From UMGS882 sp045598975 (GTDB taxonomy: Bacteria > Bacillota > Clostridia > Oscillospirales > CAG-382): DNA of 64,000 nucleotides. The notes below the pieces were generated by a model. That model made no database searches and was not told the origin of the DNA. It was given only the letters and a program-made list of their open reading frames with translations. Positions 26,034 to 35,061 of this stretch are shown piece after piece; within the stretch, counting starts at the first letter, position 1; each line of letters starts with the position of its first letter. The translations under genes were made by a program, and so were the position numbers. The stretch spans positions 1-64,000 of the forward strand of contig JAZRVE010000112.1 of the NCBI GenBank assembly GCA_045598975.1, written 5' to 3'.

Positions 26034-26501
26034 TTATTTGTTTTTGAGCAGATCGCGGATTTCGGTGAGCAGTTTTTCTTCGTTGGAGGGCTCGGGCTCT
26101 TTTTCCGGCTCTGCCGCTGCGGCTTCTTCCGCCTCTTTCTTGGCGAGCTTTTCACGCAGTGCCTTCGCTTTTTCGGCAGATTTCGTGAAAATGCGGATGA
26201 CGATGAAGACGCACAGCGCGATGATGATGAAATCAAGGATGGTCTGGATAAACGTGCCGTAGTTGAGGAAGGTGCCGGGGATCACTTCACCGGCACCGTT
26301 GACCATATCCGGTTTCAGGACGACGCGCAGATCGGAAAGCGACTGTGCACCGGTGGCAAGGGAGATGAGCGGCATGATGATGTCAGCGACGAGGGAAGAG
26401 GTGATCTTGCCGAACGCCGTGGCGATGACGACGCCGATCGCCATGTCAAGTACGTTGCCTTTGTTGATGAATGCTTTGAAGTCTTGGAAGAATTTTTTCA
26501 T
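26034..26501 (-). CDS. mscL: Large-conductance mechanosensitive channel MscL
   Basis: Forms the pentameric emergency valve that opens on hypo-osmotic shock. The 155-residue protein starts MKKFFQDFKAFINKGNVLDM, followed by the pore helix TM1 (AIGVVIATAFGKITSSLVAD) and TM2 (about residues 78-98). The C-terminal tail is longer than usual and rich in Ala, Glu and Pro (residues 112-140) before the LLTEIRDLL bundle helix. ATG 26501 has a strong AGGAGG site; the frame is open upstream. Last gene of its unit. Confidence 0.96.
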   Translation of the reverse strand: MKKFFQDFKAFINKGNVLDMAIGVVIATAFGKITSSLVADIIMPLISLATGAQSLSDLRVVLKPDMVNGAGEVIPGTFLNYGTFIQTILDFIIIALCVFIVIRIFTKSAEKAKALREKLAKKEAEEAAAAEPEKEPEPSNEEKLLTEIRDLLKNK

Positions 26502-26541
26502 GGGAAAGCCTCCTGATATGTATTTTTGTTTTTTTATTTTT

Positions 26542-27096
26542 TTATTTTTCGTAAACAAACGGTTTGAGAATACCGACGTAAGGGAGGTTGCGGTACAGCT
26601 CGTCGTAATCTAACCCGTAACCGACGATAAACTCGTCCGGAATGACAAACCCCTGATAGTCGACGGGAATGTTGATCTTGCGGCGATCCGGCTTGTTGAA
26701 GAGGACGCACAGACGGACGTCTGCGGCTTTGAGGTCGGTTTTGAGATGCCCGAGCAGCCACGAAAGGGTATTGCCGGTATCAAGAATGTCCTCGATGACG
26801 ATGACGGTGTAGTCGGAGAGGTCGAGCCGATCCGGCTCAGCTTTTAAGCGCAGAGCACCGTTCGTGGTGCTGCTTCCGTAGGAGGAAACCTTTATGTAAT
26901 CGGTTTCAAGCGGAATGTTCAGCCTTTTCAGCAGATCCGACATAAAAACAACCGAGCCCTTCAATACGCCGATGAGCAGCAGTTTTTTGTCGGTCCCTTT
27001 GAATTCGTTTTCGATTTCGGCGGCGATACGGTCAACGGCTTCGGTAATTTCCTGCTCCGATACCAGTATGCGGTCAATACAGGATTCGTAATCCAA
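26542..27096 (-). CDS. hpt: Hypoxanthine phosphoribosyltransferase
   Basis: Salvages hypoxanthine and guanine with PRPP to IMP and GMP. A start at TTG 27096 gives 184 residues, the usual size. The frame stays open upstream, but only inside tsaB; the TTG lies 2 bases after the tsaB stop and 9 bases after AGGGAG. Motifs: VLKGSVVFMSDLL (loop I), the DYIKVSSYGSST flexible loop, the PRPP motif VIVIEDILDTGNTL and VGYGLDYDELYRNLP. A nucleoside importer is encoded 2.8 kb upstream, so purine salvage is well served here. Confidence 0.95.
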   Translation of the reverse strand: MDYESCIDRILVSEQEITEAVDRIAAEIENEFKGTDKKLLLIGVLKGSVVFMSDLLKRLNIPLETDYIKVSSYGSSTTNGALRLKAEPDRLDLSDYTVIVIEDILDTGNTLSWLLGHLKTDLKAADVRLCVLFNKPDRRKINIPVDYQGFVIPDEFIVGYGLDYDELYRNLPYVGILKPFVYEK

Positions 27097-27098
27097 AA

Positions 27099-27857
27099 TT
27101 ATAGACTCCCTTCGGCAAGTTTGCTTTCTCGTTCCCGTTCTGCCTGCGAGGCACGCAGATACAGGGGACTTAACGATTGTGACGGATATTTTCCGCACAC
27201 GTCTGCGTCCGTCAAAAGCGGCAGGGCACAGCGCGCGACGGAATATGCGTTTTGATACCGTTGTCCGGCATCACAAAGGGAAAGCGAAAGCGGCGGCTCC
27301 TTCTGCTTTTGATACAGCGAATAAAAGAGGGAGGCTCCGTCGCCGGCAAGAAGGATCCGACGGTTCGGATAGTGCGTTTTCAGATCGTCAAGCAGTTCTT
27401 CAAAGGAAAAAAGCCTGTCCGCACACAGACGCTTTATGTCACCCGTGCGTCCCACGGAAAAGGCGGCGTTGTAAAACTGATGCCGTCTGGCATCCATGAC
27501 GGGAAAAATCAGCGTACCGACGGGCGCAGACGAAAGATTGTACGCCAGCGCGTGCAGGGTGGAAACGCCGACGCAGGGCATGTCCTGCCGGGAAAAGCAG
27601 AGCCCCTTGAAGGTGGAAACACCGATGCGAACGCCGGTGAAAGAGCCGGGACCGGTGCTGATCGCGCAGGCGTCGACATCCGCAAAGGAAAGAGACGCGT
27701 TTTTGATGCAGAAGTCGATCATGGGAAGCAGGCTTTCGCTGTGCGTCAGCGTCGCGTTGACCGACGTCACCGCGAGCGGCATCAGCTCGCCGTTATCATA
27801 GCGGCTGACACAGACGGAGGCCGTTTTTGCCGAGGTGTCGGCAGATAAAACATACAT
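27099..27857 (-). CDS. tsaB: tRNA threonylcarbamoyladenosine protein TsaB
   Basis: Partner of TsaD and TsaE in making t6A37 on ANN-decoding tRNAs. The 252-residue protein has the ASKHA-fold start YVLSADTSAKTASVCVS and the ISTGPGSFTGVRIGVSTFKGL signature near residue 70, both diagnostic. tsaE and tsaD, frequent neighbours, are absent from the window. It begins 13 bases after the exchanger gene and is coupled to hpt by a 2-base gap. Confidence 0.96.
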   Translation of the reverse strand: MYVLSADTSAKTASVCVSRYDNGELMPLAVTSVNATLTHSESLLPMIDFCIKNASLSFADVDACAISTGPGSFTGVRIGVSTFKGLCFSRQDMPCVGVSTLHALAYNLSSAPVGTLIFPVMDARRHQFYNAAFSVGRTGDIKRLCADRLFSFEELLDDLKTHYPNRRILLAGDGASLFYSLYQKQKEPPLSLSLCDAGQRYQNAYSVARCALPLLTDADVCGKYPSQSLSPLYLRASQAERERESKLAEGSL

Positions 27858-27870
27858 GGTGAGCCCTCTT

Positions 27871-28881
27871 TTACTGCTTCAATAAGGCAATGCGGACGGC
27901 AAGATAGGTGACGTAGAGGATCAGTCCCAGAACGCCCTGCCACTTGGAGAATTTCTTGGCGATGAGTGCCGGAACGAGCGCCACAACGGTGACGAGCAGG
28001 CAGACCGGCAGATCGGGGAAGAGGACGTTTTGCTGCACGACGAGCTTGCCGCCCGAAATGAGCGAGCAGACCGGCACGATGAGAGCGGTATCGATGATGT
28101 TGGCACCGATGACGTTGCCGACGGAGAGCCCGGATTCTTTCTTGGAAATGGCGGTGATGGTGGTGATGAGCTCCGGCAAAGAGGTGCCGATGGCGATAAG
28201 GGTAACGCCGATGATCTCGGAACTGACGCCGAGGCTTTCGGCGATCGACTGCCCGTTGTTGACGAGAAGCACCGAGCCGAGTACGATGCCGGCGGCACCG
28301 AAGACGAATTTGGCAAGATTGATCAGAACGGTCTTGCGGTCTGTCGCAACAGTCTCGCCGTCATCGTTGTGGGGAGCGTTTTTGGCGCTGACAAGATTGT
28401 CATAGATAAAAGCGATAAAGATGAGCAGAAGAAGGATGCCGGCATACAGCGGAAATTTTCCGCCGTTCATGAGCGGGAAGAGCCACAGCACCGCGACGGC
28501 ACCGATCAATAACAGACTTTTGGCGAGAAAATCCTTGCGGCGGATTGCCATGGGAATGAAAATGAGCCCTAAGGACATGATCATGGCGGTGTTAGCCGTC
28601 ACGGAGCCGATGGCGTTGGTGGTGGCGATGGCATAGAAGCCCTCGGCGGCGGTCGGTGCGCCTTCAAGAAGAGCGTTGTTGCCGTTGATGGTGGCAATGA
28701 CGGAGGTGACGATCTCGGGGAGCGTGGTGGCAAGACTGACGATGGTGGCACCGATGACAAAGGTCGGAATCTTGAAGACCTTGGCGATCCACGTTGCCGC
28801 ATCGACGAAATAGTCGCCGCCCTTGATGATGATGACAAGCCCCACAAGAAAGCCGCCGTATAATAAAAGTGCCTGTATCAT
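27871..28881 (-). CDS. Sodium/calcium exchanger-family protein (CaCA, YrbG type)
   Basis: A 336-residue membrane protein with about ten helices in two inverted halves. Each half carries the ion-binding alpha repeat: GATIVSLATTLPEIVTS near residue 45 and VTLIAIGTSLPELITT near residue 230, with the acidic Glu conserved in both. Members exchange Ca2+ or other cations for Na+ or H+. ATG 28881 with AAAGG 9 bases before it is preferred to a GTG six bases upstream. First gene of the unit that continues with tsaB, hpt and mscL. Confidence 0.92.
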   Translation of the reverse strand: MIQALLLYGGFLVGLVIIIKGGDYFVDAATWIAKVFKIPTFVIGATIVSLATTLPEIVTSVIATINGNNALLEGAPTAAEGFYAIATTNAIGSVTANTAMIMSLGLIFIPMAIRRKDFLAKSLLLIGAVAVLWLFPLMNGGKFPLYAGILLLLIFIAFIYDNLVSAKNAPHNDDGETVATDRKTVLINLAKFVFGAAGIVLGSVLLVNNGQSIAESLGVSSEIIGVTLIAIGTSLPELITTITAISKKESGLSVGNVIGANIIDTALIVPVCSLISGGKLVVQQNVLFPDLPVCLLVTVVALVPALIAKKFSKWQGVLGLILYVTYLAVRIALLKQ

Positions 28882-28920
28882 AGTCACATACCTTTCCCTG
28901 ATGTCTGATCCAATAAGACA

Positions 28921-28949
28921 AGTATATCACGCCGACGCGGAAATGTCAA
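28921..28949 (-). promoter_or_regulatory. Sigma-A promoter of the exchanger-tsaB-hpt-mscL unit
   Basis: Minus strand: TTGACA (28949-28944), 17 bp, TATACT (28926-28921), between the tepA stop and the exchanger start. Confidence 0.85.
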
Positions 28950-28964
28950 CCGATTTGTCCTCTT

Positions 28965-29789
28965 TTATACATGTTTTTCCGTATTCTGTCTGTTTGCGCG
29001 TATTTGCGCTTTAAGCTCGTTCAAAGCGTCCGAAAGCGTGCCGACACTGTCGATCAGCCCGATCTCCACTGCCTGCTTCCCGTCGACGACGGTGCCCATG
29101 TCGGTGGCGAGCTCGTCGGTCGCCATCAGCAGATCGGTGAGAATCTGCTTTTCCATGTGCGAGTGAGCGAGGATGAAATCGGTGATGCGCTCCTGCATTT
29201 TGAGAAAAAAGCGGAAGGATTGCGGGGCGCCGACGACAAGCCCGTTCATGCGGACGGGGTGGAGCGTCATGGTGGCGGTCGGCACGATAAAGGATCTGTC
29301 CGTGCAGACGGCGAGCGGGACGCCGATGGAATGTCCGCCGCCGAGCACGAGGGAGACGGTCGGTTTTGTCATGCCGGCGATGAGCTCGGCGATGGCAAGT
29401 CCCGCTTCCCCGTCGCCGCCGACGGTGTTGATGAGTAAGAGCAGACCATCGATGCCGCTCGATTCCTCGACGCCGACGAGCTGGGGAATGACGTGCTCGT
29501 ATTTGGTGGATTTGGTTTGATTGGAAAGCAGATAATGCCCTTCGATCTGCCCGGCGATCACGAGGGAATGAATGGTGATGCCGTCGGCGTCGGAGGTGGT
29601 GATACTGCCGGTCTCCGAGATGCCGCCGAGACGGAACTCGTGAGCAGGCTCGTGAGCCGGCTCATCATGGGACGGCTCATCCGTTTTTTTGCCGGGTGCG
29701 TCCTCTTTTCCGGGATCGTCGGGCGCGTGTTCGGGGGATGCCGGGAGCGGCTCTTTTTTCGGCTGTTCGCCGGATAAAATATTCATCAT
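28965..29789 (-). CDS. tepA: ClpP-class peptidase, TepA (translocation-enhancing) family
   Basis: A 274-residue cytoplasmic serine peptidase of the ClpP/crotonase fold. The catalytic Ser lies in LGGGHSIGVPLAV (about residue 154), the His in TATMTLHPVRMNG, and an Asp follows in the TDMGTVVDG region. The N-terminal 50 residues are low-complexity, rich in Pro, Glu, Asp and His with a repeated EPAHE element, and are specific to this protein. TepA in B. subtilis was linked to protein export and spore signal-peptide turnover. Two adjacent ATGs are possible (29789, 29786); no strong ribosome site is seen. Confidence 0.88.
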   Translation of the reverse strand: MMNILSGEQPKKEPLPASPEHAPDDPGKEDAPGKKTDEPSHDEPAHEPAHEFRLGGISETGSITTSDADGITIHSLVIAGQIEGHYLLSNQTKSTKYEHVIPQLVGVEESSGIDGLLLLINTVGGDGEAGLAIAELIAGMTKPTVSLVLGGGHSIGVPLAVCTDRSFIVPTATMTLHPVRMNGLVVGAPQSFRFFLKMQERITDFILAHSHMEKQILTDLLMATDELATDMGTVVDGKQAVEIGLIDSVGTLSDALNELKAQIRANRQNTEKHV

Positions 29790-29852
29790 GTTTATACCTG
29801 TACCTTTCTGATAATAGTATGGTACAGGCAGTGCGAATTATGAATTTTCGTT

Positions 29853-29887
29853 AAAAAACGCCGTCCGGGAAGGACGGCGTCTTTTTT
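29853..29887. terminator. Terminator of the bmpA-nupOPQ unit
   Basis: A 9-bp stem (ACGCCGTCC and its complement, 5-nt loop) with six T on the minus strand side and seven T on the plus side. It follows the last permease gene by 14 bases. Confidence 0.93.
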
Positions 29888-29893
29888 TGAACG

Positions 29894-30889
29894 TCAGCGG
29901 TCTTCGCGGAAATAGGGGAGACCGAGATGGGCAGGCGGCTGCTGTTCGCGCTTTTTGCGCAGGCTGGAAACAATGAGCACCGCAAGGGTGACAAGGTAGG
30001 GGAGTATTTTGAAAAGCTCCTGGGTGCTTCGCGTAAGTCCCGGGATGTAGAGGTACATCCAGTAGAGCACGCCGAACAGATAGGCACCGCCGATCGCCTT
30101 GACAGGCTTCCAGGTGGCAAAGATGACAAGTGCCAGAGCCAGCCAGCCGAGACTTTCGATCTTGCCGTCGTTTGCCCAGGTGCCCTTGATGTAGTCCATG
30201 ACGTAATACAGACCGCCGAGCCCGGAAATGCCGGCGCCGATACAGGTGGCGAGATACTTGTTGCGCGTGACGTTGATACCGGCGGCATCCGCCGTGGCGG
30301 GATTTTCACCGACAGCGCGAAGGGAAAGTCCGGAGCGGGTGCGGTTGAGGAAAAGCATGATGAGAATGGCGAGCACGATGGCAAGATAGACGAGAAAACC
30401 GTAGGAGAGGAAAATCTTGCCGAAAACGCCGAGATTATTGGCAAACGGCAGCATGGTGCGGAACGCCTTGCTGGTGGCATCCACGGAGATCTGACCGACG
30501 CCGCCGGCGAGACGGTTGAGGTAGCCGCCGAGAAAGTTGGCAATACCGGAGCCGAATATCGTAAGGGTAAGACCGGTGACGTTCTGGTTGGCACGTAAGG
30601 AGATGGTTAAAAAGCTGTAAAGCAGACCGCCGAGGAAGGAAGCGGCAAAGCCGCAGACAAGGGCGATCAGGATGCAGAGAATGCCGATTGGCTCCCTGCC
30701 GGCAGACTTGCAGGCGGCTTCGTAAAAGAAGACACCGACGAGTCCGGAAATGCCGCCCAGATACATGATGCCGGGCACGCCGAGGTTGAGGTTGCCGGAT
30801 TTTTCGGTAATGATCTCGCCGAGACAGCCGAAGAGAATGACGGTGCCGAAGGCGATGGCGGATTGGATCAAAGCAATCAGTTGAGTCAT
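29894..30889 (-). CDS. nupQ: Nucleoside ABC transporter permease, NupQ type
   Basis: A 331-residue BPD_transp_2-family permease with about nine membrane helices. GEIITEKSGNLNLGVPGIMYLG near residue 25 is the family start, and GLSLRAVGENPATADAAGIN near 190 is the loop that contacts the ATPase. It pairs with the permease gene immediately before it, and with nupO and bmpA forms a complete importer for nucleosides (BMP family). AAGGATACG precedes the ATG. Confidence 0.92.
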   Translation of the reverse strand: MTQLIALIQSAIAFGTVILFGCLGEIITEKSGNLNLGVPGIMYLGGISGLVGVFFYEAACKSAGREPIGILCILIALVCGFAASFLGGLLYSFLTISLRANQNVTGLTLTIFGSGIANFLGGYLNRLAGGVGQISVDATSKAFRTMLPFANNLGVFGKIFLSYGFLVYLAIVLAILIMLFLNRTRSGLSLRAVGENPATADAAGINVTRNKYLATCIGAGISGLGGLYYVMDYIKGTWANDGKIESLGWLALALVIFATWKPVKAIGGAYLFGVLYWMYLYIPGLTRSTQELFKILPYLVTLAVLIVSSLRKKREQQPPAHLGLPYFREDR

Positions 30890-30916
30890 AATATCGTATC
30901 CTTTCCTGTCAATCGG

Positions 30917-32038
30917 TCAAGCGTCTTTTTCGGAACGGAAAATCAGCTTGTAGTTGATGAAAAACTCGCTTCCGAGGATGAAGAAGAGGATAATGCCCTT
31001 GATGATCTCGGCGACGTAGTCGTTGATGCCGATGGCGGAATACTCGGTAACGATCTGCCGTGCGCCCTGATCGAGGAAAATGATGAGGGCGGAGAAGAGA
31101 AGCATGGTGAGGGTATTGAACCTGGAGAGCCAGGCGATGATGATGGCGGTGAAGCCGCGTCCGCCGGCTGTGTTGGTGGAGATGGTATGGTCAACGCCGG
31201 CGACGCCAATGAATCCGGCGATGCCGCAGATGGCGCCCGACAGAAGCATGGTGCGCAGGATGACTTTTTTTACGTTGATGCCGGCATAGCGCGCCGTGTT
31301 TTCCGATTCACCGACGACGGCAATCTCGTAGCCGTGCTTGCTGAATTTCAGATACAGAAAGACGATGACGGCGAGCACCAGAACGATGATGACGTTTAGA
31401 GAAAACTGTTGTCCGAAGATTTTCGGGAACCAGCCTGCCTGTGTTTTCGGATTGATGATACCGACCTTGTTGGAGCCGAAGGGATTTTCCCAAAGGGCGA
31501 CGCAGTAGGAGGTGAGTTGGATGGCGACGTAGTTCATCATGAGCGTGAAGAGCGTTTCGTTGGTGTTCCAGTTAGCCTTGAAAATGGCGGGGATGAGTCC
31601 CCAGATCGCACCGGCGACGATGCTTGCCAGAACCATGATGGCAAAGAGAAGCGGCGTCGGCAGCTTGTCGCCGAAGTAGATCATGCAGGCGGCGGTGGCG
31701 ATGGCACCGATAAGCACCTGCCCTTCGGCACCGATGTTCCAGAAGCGCATCTTGAAGGCGGGCGCCAGCGCAACGGAAATGCAAAGCAGCGTCATGACCT
31801 CACGGATGGTGCTCCAAAGGCGGCGGGTAGTGCCGAAAACGCCGTTGAACATGGAACGGTATACAAGGAGCGGATTCAATTTGGTAATGGCAAAAATCAA
31901 CAGCGCGTTGAGGATCAGAGCGAGCAATATGGCGACAACACGGATCATCAGCGCCTTGGCACGGGGGATGTCCGTACGTTTTGCCAGACGGACAAGGGGA
32001 GCGTGAGACGCCGTATGCCTGATGCGGTCATTTTTCAT
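30917..32038 (-). CDS. nupP: Nucleoside ABC transporter permease, NupP type
   Basis: A 373-residue membrane protein of the same permease superfamily, longer at the N terminus than NupQ. MRFWNIGAEGQVLIGAIATA near residue 95 and HGYEIAVVGESENTARYAGIN near 245 are the typical elements. It overlaps the ATPase gene by 4 bases (ATGA) with AGGAGG inside the end of that gene, and is followed after 27 bases by nupQ. Role: one half of the membrane channel of the nucleoside importer. Confidence 0.93.
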   Translation of the reverse strand: MKNDRIRHTASHAPLVRLAKRTDIPRAKALMIRVVAILLALILNALLIFAITKLNPLLVYRSMFNGVFGTTRRLWSTIREVMTLLCISVALAPAFKMRFWNIGAEGQVLIGAIATAACMIYFGDKLPTPLLFAIMVLASIVAGAIWGLIPAIFKANWNTNETLFTLMMNYVAIQLTSYCVALWENPFGSNKVGIINPKTQAGWFPKIFGQQFSLNVIIVLVLAVIVFLYLKFSKHGYEIAVVGESENTARYAGINVKKVILRTMLLSGAICGIAGFIGVAGVDHTISTNTAGGRGFTAIIIAWLSRFNTLTMLLFSALIIFLDQGARQIVTEYSAIGINDYVAEIIKGIILFFILGSEFFINYKLIFRSEKDA

Positions 32039-33576
32039 GAGCGGGAAGCCTCCTTTTTGAGATTCGTCATAAGCAGACCGATCTGCTCCTTTGACGTGGT
32101 GCGGGCATCGACGATGCCGTTGTTTTTGCCGCCGCAGAGGATGAGGATGCGGTCGCAGAGGTCGAGCAGAACGTCGAGGTCCTCTCCGACGTAGATGACG
32201 GCGACGCCCAATCGTTTTTGCTCTTCCAGAAGGCGGTAGATGGTGTGGGAGGTGTTGATGTCAAGTCCGCGCACGGCGTAGGCGGTCATGAGGAGGCTGG
32301 GGGCGGAGGCGATCTCGCGTCCGACGAGCACTTTCTGGACGTTGCCGCCGGAGAGCCTGCTCACGGGCGTCGAGACACCGGGCGTCACGACTTCAAGCTC
32401 GTTCATAATGTGCTCGGCGAGCTCGCGCGGTTTCTTTTTGTTGGTAAAAACGGGGAATCCGTTGTTGTAGGTTTTGAGCATCATGTTTTCCGTCATGCCC
32501 ATACTGCCGACGAGCCCCATGCCGAGTCTGTCTTCCGGCACGAAGGAGAGCAGTACGCCGAGGTTGCGGATGACTTTGACGCTTTTGCCGATGAGAGAGA
32601 CAGGCGTATGGGTCTCGGGATCGTAATAAGTGATCTCGCTGTCTTCGCTGACCGGTTGGAGCCCGGCGATGGCTTCGAGCAGTTCCTTCTGCCCGCTTCC
32701 GGCGATGCCGGCGATACCGAGGATTTCACCGCTGTGGACGTCAAAGGATACGTCGTCAAGCACCTTGACGCCCTCTCTGCTGATGCAGGAGACGTGGTTC
32801 ACGATTAAGCGTGTCTGCGGATTTTCAGGAAGGGAACGGTCGATGTCGAGCGTGATGCGCTTGCCGACCATCATTTCCGTGAGGGAGAGCTCGGTGGCGT
32901 CTGCCGTGTTGACGGTGCCTATGTATTCGCCCTTTCTCAGAACGGCGACGCGGTCGGAAATCTCCATGACCTCGTGCAGTTTGTGGGTGATGATGATGAT
33001 GGACTTGCCGTCCGCTTTCATGTTGCGAATGACGGTAAAGAGCTTGTCGGTCTCCTGCGGCGTCAGAACGGCGGTCGGCTCGTCGAGAATGAGAATGTCG
33101 GAGCCGCGGTAGAGCACCTTGATGATTTCGAGCGTCTGCTTTTCCGAAACGGACATATCGTAGACCTTTTTGAAGGGATCCATAACGAAGCCGTATCTGT
33201 CGCAGATTTCTTTCACCCTGTCAGCCGTGGTGCGCAGGCTGAACCTGTTGTTTTCCTTTAAGCCGAGGACGACGTTTTCGGCGGCGGAGAGCACGTCAAT
33301 GAGCTTGAAATGCTGGTGGATCATGCCGATGCCGTGATCAAGGGCATCCTTGGGGGAGACAATGGAAATCTCTTCTCCGTTCATGAGAATCTGACCGTGA
33401 TCGGGAAAATAGATACCGGACAGCATATTCATGAGCGTAGTCTTTCCGCTTCCGTTTTCGCCGAGCAGAGCGAGAATCTCGCCCTTTCTGACGTCAAGGC
33501 ATACGTTCTTGTTGGCGACGGTCTTGCCGAATGTTTTGGTAACGTTGCGCATTTGCAGAGCAAATTCGTTTGACAT
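32035..33576 (-). CDS. nupO: Nucleoside ABC transporter ATPase with two ABC domains, NupO type
   Basis: A 513-residue double-ABC protein of the sugar/nucleoside (RbsA-like) class. The first half is fully equipped: Walker A GENGSGKTT, a degenerate signature VSEKQTLEI, Walker B ILILDEPTAVLTP. The second half has a modified Walker A (GIAGSGQKEL, no Lys-Thr), signature LSGGNVQKVLV and an altered Walker B (LLMTAYAVRGLDI); such asymmetry is normal in this family. It follows bmpA across a 146-base gap holding a strong stem. Confidence 0.94.
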   Translation of the reverse strand: MSNEFALQMRNVTKTFGKTVANKNVCLDVRKGEILALLGENGSGKTTLMNMLSGIYFPDHGQILMNGEEISIVSPKDALDHGIGMIHQHFKLIDVLSAAENVVLGLKENNRFSLRTTADRVKEICDRYGFVMDPFKKVYDMSVSEKQTLEIIKVLYRGSDILILDEPTAVLTPQETDKLFTVIRNMKADGKSIIIITHKLHEVMEISDRVAVLRKGEYIGTVNTADATELSLTEMMVGKRITLDIDRSLPENPQTRLIVNHVSCISREGVKVLDDVSFDVHSGEILGIAGIAGSGQKELLEAIAGLQPVSEDSEITYYDPETHTPVSLIGKSVKVIRNLGVLLSFVPEDRLGMGLVGSMGMTENMMLKTYNNGFPVFTNKKKPRELAEHIMNELEVVTPGVSTPVSRLSGGNVQKVLVGREIASAPSLLMTAYAVRGLDINTSHTIYRLLEEQKRLGVAVIYVGEDLDVLLDLCDRILILCGGKNNGIVDARTTSKEQIGLLMTNLKKEASRS

Positions 33577-33678
33577 GAGCCTACCATCCTTTTTTCAGAA
33601 ATAGGAAACCGAAAAAGAAACGCACATACGGATGCGTGTGTATTTCTTCACCGGCTTACCGGAGTAAAAATAAGAAAG

Positions 33679-33706
33679 CGGAAAGGGAAATCGCTTTCCC
33701 TTTCCG
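33679..33706. terminator. Strong stem between bmpA and nupO, probable attenuator
   Basis: A perfect 12-bp inverted repeat (CGGAAAGGGAAA and its complement, TCGC loop) followed on the minus strand by CTTTCTTATTTTTA. It lies 17 bases after the bmpA stop and probably limits read-through or protects the bmpA message, giving more binding protein than transporter. Confidence 0.75.
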
Positions 33707-33722
33707 TTGAGAGAGATTCTTG

Positions 33723-34985
33723 TTATGAGAGTTCGACGATGCCGTCGATGCGGATGTCGAAAGCAGGCGCACTGCGGTATTCGGACTCGTGGAAGTAACC
33801 GTCGGAGATGAGCTCTACGCCCTCGAAGCCGTAGCTCGTATCGTAGGAAACCAGATGCTCGCCGCCGACCGTGAAGGTGTCGGTGTCAAAGACGTGGAAT
33901 TCGCCGCTCTTGATGGAAGCGATGACCTCTTCGACCTTTTCGGCGGTGCCGGGAGCGCAGGAGGAGCCGAGCTCGGTGATGGCGACAGCGTCGACGGTAT
34001 AGCCTTCTGCCCAGTTGGTGGCAATGGGTTCGCCTTTGAGAGCCTGACCGAGCGCGTAGGTGTAGAAGACGGACCAGTCGTTGGTAGCGGAGGTGAGAGC
34101 CGCGGTAGGAGCGACGCTCAGCATATCGACGTTGTAGCCGACCGAGTAGGCGACGGTGCCCTTTCCGAGAGCCGCTTCGATAGCGGACGGAGCGCCGGTG
34201 GAATCGGCGTGCTGGCTGATGATGACGCAGCCGTCAGCCATAAGAGCTTCGGCGGCAGAGGCTTCCTGCACGATGTCAAACCAGCTGTTGGTGTAGGAGA
34301 CTTCCATGACGACGTTCGGAACAACGGAGCGGACGCCGAGGAAGAAGGCGGTGTAGCCGGAAACCACTTCGGCGTACGGATAAGCGCCGACGTAGCCGAT
34401 CTTGACGTTTTCGCCGTCGTAGTTGGCGTCGGTCAGTCCGCCGTTTTCAATGAGTTCGGCAAGCTTCATGCCGGCAACGACGCCGGAAACGTAGCGGGAT
34501 TCGAAAATCTTGGTGAAAGCGTTGCTGAAATTGGAAAGACCGCTGCTCAACGCCGTATCACCGGTCATGCTCACGAAATTCACTTCCGGCACTTCGGCTG
34601 CGGCCTGCTGAATAAAGGACTGATGTCCGTAGGAGTTGGCGAAAATATAGGAGCATCCCTGATCGGCGAGATCCAGAGCGGTTTCATAGCAGGTAGCGTC
34701 TTCGGGAACGGTGTACTTCCAGACAATCTGTTCGTCGGCGATGCCGAGAGCCTTGGCTGCGTCCTGAACGCCCTTGATGTGCGCATAGGTGTAACCTTCG
34801 TTTTCGTCACCGATGAGGATGACACCGATTTTCAAGTCGGCGTTGGCGACGGGCGTTCCGTCGGTGCCTTTTGCATTGTCAGTATTTACCGACGTGTCGG
34901 GGTTTCCGGATTCGACGTTTGGTGAGCATGCTGCAAAGCAGAGAACGAGGCAAGCGGCAAGGAGAACTGCAAAAATCTTCTTCAT
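33723..34985 (-). CDS. bmpA: BMP-family nucleoside-binding lipoprotein
   Basis: A 420-residue substrate-binding lipoprotein. The signal peptide MKKIFAVLLAACLVLCFAAC ends in a lipobox with Cys20. A Ser/Thr/Asn linker precedes the binding domain, which shows the family patterns LKIGVILIGDENEGYTYAH, YIFANSYGHQSF, RYVSGVVAGMKLAE, KIGYVGAYPYAEVVSGYTAF and a Gly-rich interlobe region. ATG 34985 has a strong GGAGG site; the frame is open upstream but not supported. It starts the bmpA-nupO-nupP-nupQ unit. Ligand probably purine or other nucleosides, by family. Confidence 0.94.
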   Translation of the reverse strand: MKKIFAVLLAACLVLCFAACSPNVESGNPDTSVNTDNAKGTDGTPVANADLKIGVILIGDENEGYTYAHIKGVQDAAKALGIADEQIVWKYTVPEDATCYETALDLADQGCSYIFANSYGHQSFIQQAAAEVPEVNFVSMTGDTALSSGLSNFSNAFTKIFESRYVSGVVAGMKLAELIENGGLTDANYDGENVKIGYVGAYPYAEVVSGYTAFFLGVRSVVPNVVMEVSYTNSWFDIVQEASAAEALMADGCVIISQHADSTGAPSAIEAALGKGTVAYSVGYNVDMLSVAPTAALTSATNDWSVFYTYALGQALKGEPIATNWAEGYTVDAVAITELGSSCAPGTAEKVEEVIASIKSGEFHVFDTDTFTVGGEHLVSYDTSYGFEGVELISDGYFHESEYRSAPAFDIRIDGIVELS

Positions 34986-35031
34986 GGGATGTTTCCTCCA
35001 ATAAAATAAAATAGGCACTCAAAACACAGTT

Positions 35032-35061
35032 ATGAAACAGCATGTCAAGTACCTGTTTCAT
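35032..35061. promoter_or_regulatory. Inverted repeat at the bmpA transcription start, possible operator
   Basis: ATGAAACAG (35032-35040) and CTGTTTCAT (35053-35061) form a perfect 9-bp dyad separated by 12 bases. It begins inside the -10 box of the bmpA promoter and covers the expected start of transcription, a typical repressor position; in RNA it could also fold as a 5' hairpin. Confidence 0.55.

Noticed and set aside
32218..33573. Open frames on the plus strand across the nupO gene
   Set aside because: They are shadows of the ATPase gene; no family resemblance and no promoter.
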